From assembly GCF_030528505.1 (NCBI RefSeq), contig NZ_JAUMYS010000013.1:1-49238 (forward strand): a DNA stretch of 49,238 nucleotides, written 5' to 3'. The position numbers and the translations under genes were made by a program. This DNA is from Tannerella sp. (lineage in GTDB: Bacteria; Bacteroidota; Bacteroidia; Bacteroidales; Tannerellaceae). A model generated the notes under the pieces. The model saw only the letters and a program-made list of their open reading frames with translations, made no database searches and was not told where the DNA came from. Each line of letters starts with the position of its first letter. Within the stretch, counting starts at the first letter, position 1. Below, one piece after another: positions 44,250-49,238 of the stretch.

Positions 44250-45458
44250 TTAATGTCGCTTGATATGTGCCGATTGTTTTTTACGGATCCAGATTTGGTT
44301 CTCTTCTCGTTTATAATCGGTAGATGATAGTACAGATAGGCTTGTCATCACACTGTCCAGATTGTTCGATAGAAACAGTTTACCGGAAACGGTTTTCCCG
44401 TTTAAAGCAATGTCGGAGCTACTCTCAAAAGAAACATTGTAATAGCGTCCGATTTTTCTTAGCACGTCGGTCAAGGATGTGCGATTGAATTGGATAATGC
44501 CATGGTGCCAACTCGTATATTCCGAAGCATCTACGTTTTTTTTGATCATTCCTTCGGACGAAATCGCTGCCATCTCATCCGGAGCGAGTGTAAGGGGTGG
44601 CAGATTTTGCATTGCCACCTGCACGCTTCCCGATACCAGAACGACGGATTCGGTCGGCTCGTCGGCATAGGCCGATACGTTAAATCGTGTACCTTTCACG
44701 TGTACCACAGCTTTCGGGGTATGTACCAGAAAAGGACGATCGGAAGGAGCCACCTCAATATAAATTTCGCCTTTCAAACGTACTTCGCGACTTGTACCGG
44801 AGAATTTGGCCGGGAACGTCAATTCCGTGCCGGAGTTTAACCATATGCGGGAACCGTCGGCGAGCGTGATAAACGAACGTTTTCCGTAAGGAACGAGTAG
44901 CTGGTTCGGTTTATCGTCTGCCAGTTGAAGGGCTTTGGCATCGACACTTGTGCCATCGACAACAGAGGCTCTGCCTTTCTCCGAAAGGGTTATTTCAGAG
45001 GAAGATTGCAATTCGATTGTCTGGTCGCCCGCAATCAATCGTACTTGTTCCGAAGGCAAAGTTCGCCCGACAATCTTATCGCTGGGTGCTGTCGGTTGTT
45101 GCCGTTCACGCGCAAACCATATTATACTTATCGTAGAGACGACGGCGAATATGAGGGATGCGGCTGCCATCCACCATGCAGTCGGCCGCCGGCGAACTGG
45201 CTTATGAGTGGGAAGGCGCGTGAACAGTTCTCGATACATTGCTTCTCCGGTCTCGGGATGAAGCCGACTCTTTTCGTTGAATCGTACCGCCTCAAAGCGT
45301 CGGCAAGCCTCGTGCAGTAAAGGCTCGGCTTGCGGATGTTCCCGTACGAATTCTTCCCAATATCGTTCGGTCTCATCAGTACGAAAAAGTCGCCAGGCGA
45401 TAAACATATCGTCGTTTAAAAAGTCGGCGATGGATGAAAAATTTCGCTTTTCGCTCAT
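44250..45458 (-). CDS. FecR-family anti-sigma factor
   Basis: A 402-residue inner-membrane protein. The cytoplasmic N-terminal part (about 1-90) would hold the ECF sigma factor. One membrane segment (about 94-115) is followed by a periplasmic FecR domain (about 180-285, with LADGSRIWLNSGTELTFPAKF and VHVKGTRFNVSAYADE in it). The C-terminal DUF4974 part (about 325-395, with LTDVLRKIGRYYNVSFE) is the STN-like region that contacts the SusC STN domain. Position between the sigma gene and STN-type SusC fits this role exactly. It starts 158 nt after the sigma stop. Confidence 0.93.
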   Translation of the reverse strand: MSEKRNFSSIADFLNDDMFIAWRLFRTDETERYWEEFVREHPQAEPLLHEACRRFEAVRFNEKSRLHPETGEAMYRELFTRLPTHKPVRRRPTAWWMAAASLIFAVVSTISIIWFARERQQPTAPSDKIVGRTLPSEQVRLIAGDQTIELQSSSEITLSEKGRASVVDGTSVDAKALQLADDKPNQLLVPYGKRSFITLADGSRIWLNSGTELTFPAKFSGTSREVRLKGEIYIEVAPSDRPFLVHTPKAVVHVKGTRFNVSAYADEPTESVVLVSGSVQVAMQNLPPLTLAPDEMAAISSEGMIKKNVDASEYTSWHHGIIQFNRTSLTDVLRKIGRYYNVSFESSSDIALNGKTVSGKLFLSNNLDSVMTSLSVLSSTDYKREENQIWIRKKQSAHIKRH

Positions 45459-45616
45459 ATGACTAACTAAATGTTATAGATAAGACGATAATAATAACTA
45501 TTTGTAGACAAAAAGCCGTGAAAAAATATTATTTTGTTGTGTTGATAGTTCTTAAATAGGTGTTGTTAGTGGGTTAATTGGATTGTTTATCAGTTGATCT
45601 TTTTGTTTTTCGGGGT

Positions 45617-46135
45617 TTATCGATTCGTCGTATGTTTACGTATGACTTCCAGAGCACGATAAACGAGTTTGCGAACAGATGCGGCATTCATTTCCATGAT
45701 TCCGGCAATTTGCTCGTAATCGAGCTCTTCCATATGACGTAAGTAGACGGCTTCGCGCTGACGGTTTGTAAGTAGGCGTAACAGCCGCTCGACTTTTTCT
45801 TTCAGCAACAATCGTTCTTCTTCGTGCTCAAATGATTCATCTACAGACACTTCGATGAAAAATGCAAGTGTTTCATCATCAATGGTTTTGGTTGTGTGTT
45901 GTTGTTTTTGCAAGTCGATCAGCCGGTTGCGCAGGCTGCGAAACAGGTAGAACCCAATGTTTTCGATATGCTGTAGTTCATCTTTTCTGAGATAGAGCTT
46001 GAAAAAAACGTCCTGAATAGCGTCCATACAGACATCGGATGCGAATCCGAGGCTCGTACCATAAGTATGCAGATTACTTATATATTGAGTGTACAGCTGA
46101 GAAAAAGCAGCTTCTTGCTTATCCGAAAAGCTCAT
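45617..46135 (-). CDS. ECF sigma factor of a FecI-type surface-signalling system
   Basis: A 172-residue sigma factor with region 2 (about 8-78, with DAIQDVFFKLYLRKDEL and NIGFYLFRSLRNRLIDLQ) and region 4 (about 115-165, with LTNRQREAVYLRHMEELDY and a helix-turn-helix IAGIMEMNAASVRKLVY). It should be held by the FecR protein encoded next and released when the STN-type SusC senses its ligand, then transcribe the SusC-SusD-TlpA cassettes. Its promoter is separate (46178-46185). The family call is firm; the pathway is inferred from gene order. Confidence 0.93.
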   Translation of the reverse strand: MSFSDKQEAAFSQLYTQYISNLHTYGTSLGFASDVCMDAIQDVFFKLYLRKDELQHIENIGFYLFRSLRNRLIDLQKQQHTTKTIDDETLAFFIEVSVDESFEHEEERLLLKEKVERLLRLLTNRQREAVYLRHMEELDYEQIAGIMEMNAASVRKLVYRALEVIRKHTTNR

Positions 46136-46177
46136 AATGATATGCTTTGAATGTTGACTGCATTTTCATTTGTCGGG

Positions 46178-46185
46178 CAAATTTA
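46178..46185 (-). promoter_or_regulatory. -7 promoter box for the FecI-type sigma factor gene
   Basis: On the minus strand TAAATTTG fits TAnnTTTG, about 43 nt before the ATG. No clear -33 TTG is seen. Confidence 0.4.
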
Positions 46186-46412
46186 CAAAAAAGATTTATG
46201 AATATATCGGTTGTCCATGTGGATACCCTTCTCTTTTTCCGAAAATGAAAGCCTCCGCTTCGATAAAACGTTTTGCAAGATGAAAAAGAAGGTGTGGCAT
46301 AATGTTGCGAAATACGTGATGTAATCGTAAAGAAGAGGCTTTTATTTCAGCTGGGCAAGACAAGATTGATGCTAAACGTCCATTTTCGATTATCGGAAAA
46401 AAGAAAAAAATT

Positions 46413-46441
46413 TTGCAGGTTGCGAAATATTTGTACCTTTG
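46413..46441 (+). promoter_or_regulatory. tRNA-Pro promoter
   Basis: TTG (46413-46415), 18 nt, then TACCTTTG (46434-46441). The expected start is about 8 nt before the mature tRNA. Confidence 0.65.
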
Positions 46442-46454
46442 CAGCCGAAAAAAA

Positions 46455-46528
46455 CGGGATGTAGCACAGTTGGCTAGCGCGCCACGTTCGGGACGTGGAG
46501 GTCGGACGTTCGAGTCGTCTCATCCCGA
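46455..46528 (+). tRNA. tRNA-Pro (anticodon CGG)
   Basis: 74 nt fold as a complete cloverleaf. The acceptor stem is CGGGATG/CATCCCG with discriminator A. The D-arm is GCAC/GCGC (one A-C mismatch), the anticodon arm CCACG/CGTGG with loop TTCGGGA, and the T-arm GGACG/CGTCT with loop TTCGAGT. The anticodon CGG reads CCG proline codons. CCA is not encoded, as is common in Bacteroidetes. It has its own promoter and terminator. Confidence 0.95.
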
Positions 46529-46538
46529 CTTTTTAAGG

Positions 46539-46567
46539 AGCTGTTTCAAAACGAGACAGCTTTTTTT
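46539..46567 (+). terminator. tRNA-Pro terminator
   Basis: A 9-bp stem (AGCTGTTTC at 46539-46547 with 46553-46561, one T-G pair) and a T-run follow the tRNA by 10 nt. Confidence 0.85.
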
Positions 46568-46714
46568 ATATGATTAAAAGACTTCTCGTGATGATCCCCG
46601 GATTATTACCCGTTTTTAGATTATAAATTGTGTATTGTTTGTTGTTTATAAGTTTATTATGGGGGGCGAGCGGTTCAAAAATAACAGGAGAGACGACAGT
46701 TAAAAATTATCGCC

Positions 46715-46722
46715 TACCTTTG
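46715..46722 (+). promoter_or_regulatory. -7 promoter box for the HAD phosphatase gene
   Basis: TACCTTTG fits TAnnTTTG. The implied transcription start (about 46726-46729) lies too close to the ATG at 46734 for a normal leader, which favours the ATG at 46752 as the gene start. Confidence 0.5.
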
Positions 46723-46751
46723 CCCGATAAAAAATGAACGATAATATATTT

Positions 46752-47414
46752 ATGAGACAAATTCAATCGGTTATATTCGATCTCGACGGCACATTGCTGG
46801 ATACGATTGCTGATCTTGCACATAGTACGAATTACGCTCTTCGGCAGATGGGCTTCCCGGCACATCCCGTTGAGGCCTACAAATATTTTGTCGGGAACGG
46901 CATCAACAAACTGTTTGAGCGTGCCCTGCCCGAAGATGAGCGAACGCAGGATAACGTTTTGCGTGTTCGTGAAGTCTTTCTCCCCTACTACGATGAGCAC
47001 AATGCTGACTATACGCGCCCATACGAAGGAATTTCCGATTTGTTCGCAGCGTTACAGGCCGAAGGAATTGTACTCTCGGTAGCGTCGAACAAGTATCAGC
47101 GTGCGACGGAAAAACTTGTACGTACCTATTTTCAGGAAATTCGTTTTGCTGCTGTTTTCGGTCAACGTCAAGGGATTCCGGTCAAACCCGACCCGACCAT
47201 CGTGCACGATATTTTGAAAATCACCGGTCGGTCGGTAGCCGAGACGATTTATGTAGGTGATTCGGGCGTCGATATGCAGACTGCTGCGAATGCCGGAGTT
47301 GTATCGGTGGGAGTCACGTGGGGATTCCGCCCCCGCACCGAGCTTAACACTCATGGAGCACGGTACATAGTAGATACTGCCGAAGAAATCCGCAAAATCA
47401 TTGTGGCAGTTTGA
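46752..47414 (+). CDS. HAD-family phosphatase, phosphoglycolate phosphatase-like
   Basis: A 220-residue cytosolic hydrolase of HAD subfamily IA. Motif I is VIFDLDGTLLDT near the N-terminus, with Asp10 as nucleophile and Asp12 as acid/base. Motif II is the Ser in LSVASNKY, motif III the Lys in GIPVKPDPT, and motif IV GDSGVDMQTAANAG. A helical cap lies between motifs I and II. This matches Gph-type enzymes that remove phosphoglycolate formed in DNA repair, though substrate range in this family is broad, so no gene symbol is given. An ATG at 46734 would add six residues. Confidence 0.9.
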   Translation: MRQIQSVIFDLDGTLLDTIADLAHSTNYALRQMGFPAHPVEAYKYFVGNGINKLFERALPEDERTQDNVLRVREVFLPYYDEHNADYTRPYEGISDLFAALQAEGIVLSVASNKYQRATEKLVRTYFQEIRFAAVFGQRQGIPVKPDPTIVHDILKITGRSVAETIYVGDSGVDMQTAANAGVVSVGVTWGFRPRTELNTHGARYIVDTAEEIRKIIVAV

Positions 47415-47431
47415 TATTATTTCTATCTTTG
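47401..47431 (+). promoter_or_regulatory. Promoter of the CoA-transferase gene
   Basis: TTG (47401-47403), 20 nt, then TATCTTTG (47424-47431) followed by a C-run, a good fit to both Bacteroidetes elements. The -33 element lies inside the end of the preceding gene. Confidence 0.65.
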
Positions 47432-47471
47432 CCCCCATAAGAACATTAACCCATAAATAAAGAAGAATATC

Positions 47472-48956
47472 ATGTCATTTAAATTCATCACGGCCGAAGA
47501 GGCTGCCTCGTATGTGAACAACGACGATAATGTCGGATTCAGCGGATTTACGCCCGCAGGTTGTCCGAAAGTCATTCCGGAAGCCATAGCCAAAAGAGCG
47601 GAAGAAGAGCATAAGAAAGGAAATCCCTTTCGGATCGGCATGTTTACCGGTGCATCGACCGGTGACCATCTCGACGGCTCGCTGGCGCGCGCCAATGCAG
47701 TGAAATTCCGCACCCCTTACCAGTCGAATAAAGATATGCGCACGCTGCTCAATAGCGGTGGCACGGACTATTTCGACATGCACCTTTCCGAGCTGGCGCA
47801 GTCATTGCGTTACGGATTCCTCGGTAAAGTCGATGTGGCTGTTGTAGAAGCGGCCGATGTGACGGCCGATGGTGAGATCATTCCGACCGAAGGGGTGGGA
47901 ATTGTTCCAACCATCTGTCGTTTGGCTGATAAAATTCTGATTGAGCTGAACCGCTTTCACCCGAAAGAGATTCGCGGGATGCATGACATCTATGAACCGG
48001 CAGACCCGCCCATGCGCCGCGAGATTCCGATTTATCAGCCGTCCGACCGTATCGGCAAACCTTATGTGAAGGTCGACCCAAAGAAGATTATCGGGATTGT
48101 TGAAACGAATAACGAACCAGACGGAAGCGCCTTTGCTCCGCTCGATGACGTGACATTGGCCATCGGGCGCAACGTATCGAACTTTTTGGTCAACGAAATC
48201 AAGGCCGGACGGATCCCGGCGTCGTTCCTGCCTTTGCAGAGCGGTGTGGGTAATGTGGCGAATGCTGTGCTCGGATGTATGGGAGAGAATAAGGAAATCC
48301 CGGCGTTTAATATTTATACCGAAGTGATTCAGGATGCCGTCATCAAGCTGATGGAGGAAGGACGTGTTATATTTGCAAGTGGTTGTTCGTTGAGTGTCAG
48401 CCGGGAAGCCATGAAAGAAATCTATTCGCGTCTTGATTTCTTCAAAGATAAGCTTTTGCTCCGTCCCGAAGAAATTTCCAACAATCCCGAACTTGTGCGT
48501 CGTATGGGATTGATCACGATCAATACGGCACTCGAAGCCGATATCTTCGGAAACATTAACTCGACTCACGTATTAGGAACGAAGATGATGAACGGAATTG
48601 GCGGGTCGGGCGACTTCACGCGCTCGGCATACCTCTCGATCTTTACGACCCCTTCGACGGCGAAAGACGGAAAGATCAGCGCATTCGTCCCGATGGTATC
48701 GCATCTCGACCATAGCGAGCACTCCGTGAAGATCATCGTTTCCGAATATGGGGTGGCCGACCTGCGCGGTAAGTCGCCGATACAGCGTGCACACGAGATC
48801 ATCGATCACTGCGTACATCCCGACTATCGTCCATTGTTGAATGATTACCTCAACATGGGAATGAAGGGGCATACGCCGCAGAATCTCGACTGCTGCTTGG
48901 CCTTCCATAAAGAGTTTGCGAAAAGTGGAGACATGCGTAACGTGAAGTTGGCATAA
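47472..48956 (+). CDS. Succinate/acetate CoA-transferase (acetyl-CoA hydrolase/transferase family)
   Basis: A 494-residue cytosolic enzyme that moves CoA between succinate and acetate (or related acids), a step in the fermentation of succinate- and propionate-producing Bacteroidales. The N-terminal CoA-transferase domain has GFSGFTPAGCPK (about 22-33). The C-terminal domain contains SGVGNVANAVLG (257-268) and NIYTEVIQD (280-288), in which Glu284 matches the covalent glutamate of AarC-type transferases. Length and motifs fit the succinate CoA-transferase branch better than a plain hydrolase, but activity toward propionate or butyrate cannot be excluded. It has its own promoter and terminator. 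Confidence 0.93.
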   Translation: MSFKFITAEEAASYVNNDDNVGFSGFTPAGCPKVIPEAIAKRAEEEHKKGNPFRIGMFTGASTGDHLDGSLARANAVKFRTPYQSNKDMRTLLNSGGTDYFDMHLSELAQSLRYGFLGKVDVAVVEAADVTADGEIIPTEGVGIVPTICRLADKILIELNRFHPKEIRGMHDIYEPADPPMRREIPIYQPSDRIGKPYVKVDPKKIIGIVETNNEPDGSAFAPLDDVTLAIGRNVSNFLVNEIKAGRIPASFLPLQSGVGNVANAVLGCMGENKEIPAFNIYTEVIQDAVIKLMEEGRVIFASGCSLSVSREAMKEIYSRLDFFKDKLLLRPEEISNNPELVRRMGLITINTALEADIFGNINSTHVLGTKMMNGIGGSGDFTRSAYLSIFTTPSTAKDGKISAFVPMVSHLDHSEHSVKIIVSEYGVADLRGKSPIQRAHEIIDHCVHPDYRPLLNDYLNMGMKGHTPQNLDCCLAFHKEFAKSGDMRNVKLA

Positions 48957-49015
48957 ACCTATCGATACGGCTTGCTTGCCGTTGTATAAACGGTTGTTTG
49001 AGGAATCGAAAAACC

Positions 49016-49069
49016 TCCCCGCCATATAGCCCAATCTATTCGAAAGGCTTATGGCGGGGAATATTGTTT
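49016..49069 (+). terminator. Terminator of the CoA-transferase gene
   Basis: An 11-bp perfect stem (TCCCCGCCATA at 49016-49026 with 49050-49060) has an inner AGCC/GGCT pair and is followed by ATATTGTTTTT. Confidence 0.88.
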
Positions 49070-49129
49070 TTGACCTTTTCCGCAGATAAAACGATTTCGT
49101 ATTAAACCCACATTACGTGATACACTGTT

Positions 49130-49238
49130 CGGCGTGTACCATTATTTAATGTTAATTTTCAATGGTTCATTGTCATACCGGGTACATGATGCGGCGTGTA
49201 CCATTATTTAATTGTTAATGGTTAATTGTCATGCCGGG
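49130..49238. repeat. Pair of palindromic intergenic repeats, cut by the window end
   Basis: Unit 1 (49130-49182) and unit 2 (49192-49238) both start CGGCGTGTACCATTATTTAA and end GTCATRCCGGG, 62 bp apart. Each is itself an imperfect palindrome (CGGCGTG near CATGCCG, and ACCATTA with TAATGGT in unit 2), so each could form a stem-loop. The array may continue past the window. Confidence 0.7.

Larger units (their letters stand above)
46136..46454. other. Divergent intergenic region between sigma factor and tRNA-Pro
   Basis: 319 bases. It holds the leftward sigma promoter and the rightward tRNA promoter. I see no further gene or strong repeat in it. Confidence 0.6.

Overview
The window is chromosomal DNA from a member of the Bacteroidales, most likely a Porphyromonas/Tannerella/Parabacteroides-type organism. 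I base this on four SusC/SusD-type loci or relatives, lipoproteins with Bacteroidetes lipoboxes, a short primary sigma factor without region 1.1, and repeated promoter boxes of the Bacteroidetes form TAnnTTTG (often TATCTTTG followed by a C-run). I cannot assign a species from sequence alone. No rRNA, CRISPR array, prophage or intact insertion sequence was seen; there is one tRNA.

Region 1 (1-17508) is mostly housekeeping. guaA runs leftward and is divergent from a membrane-anchored coiled-coil protein. Rightward come a Tat-type lipoprotein of the sugar-phosphate isomerase/epimerase fold, two tandem DUF3857/transglutaminase-like exported proteins (the second lacks the catalytic Cys and Asp), an HtrA protease and the primary sigma factor. 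Leftward units follow: rpe-comEC, an ECF sigma factor with a 61-residue small protein, a FadL-like outer-membrane protein cotranscribed with a Ser/Gly/Arg-rich exported protein, and pdxH.

Region 2 (17509-31202) is an outer-membrane uptake region read rightward. A five-gene operon encodes SusC, SusD, a zinc metallohydrolase lipoprotein, a DUF4302 lipoprotein and a BACON-domain lipoprotein. It is followed by a hairpin, a degenerate 41-45 bp tandem repeat array and a decayed toxin-antitoxin pair. A second operon then encodes a small beta-barrel protein, a DUF4249 lipoprotein and a TonB-dependent receptor.

Region 3 (31234-46135), all leftward, is the most distinctive part. An ECF sigma factor and a FecR-type anti-sigma factor head two tandem copies of a three-gene cassette: SusC with an STN signalling domain, SusD, and a TlpA-like thioredoxin-fold protein. 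The expected logic is that substrate binding at the STN-type SusC is relayed through FecR to release the sigma factor, which then raises transcription of both cassettes. The two exported thioredoxins suggest a substrate, or an import step, with a thiol/disulfide component; that last point is inference.

Region 4 (46434-49238) holds tRNA-Pro(CGG) with promoter and terminator, a phosphoglycolate-phosphatase-like HAD hydrolase, a succinate/acetate CoA-transferase with a strong terminator, and a pair of palindromic intergenic repeats cut by the window end.
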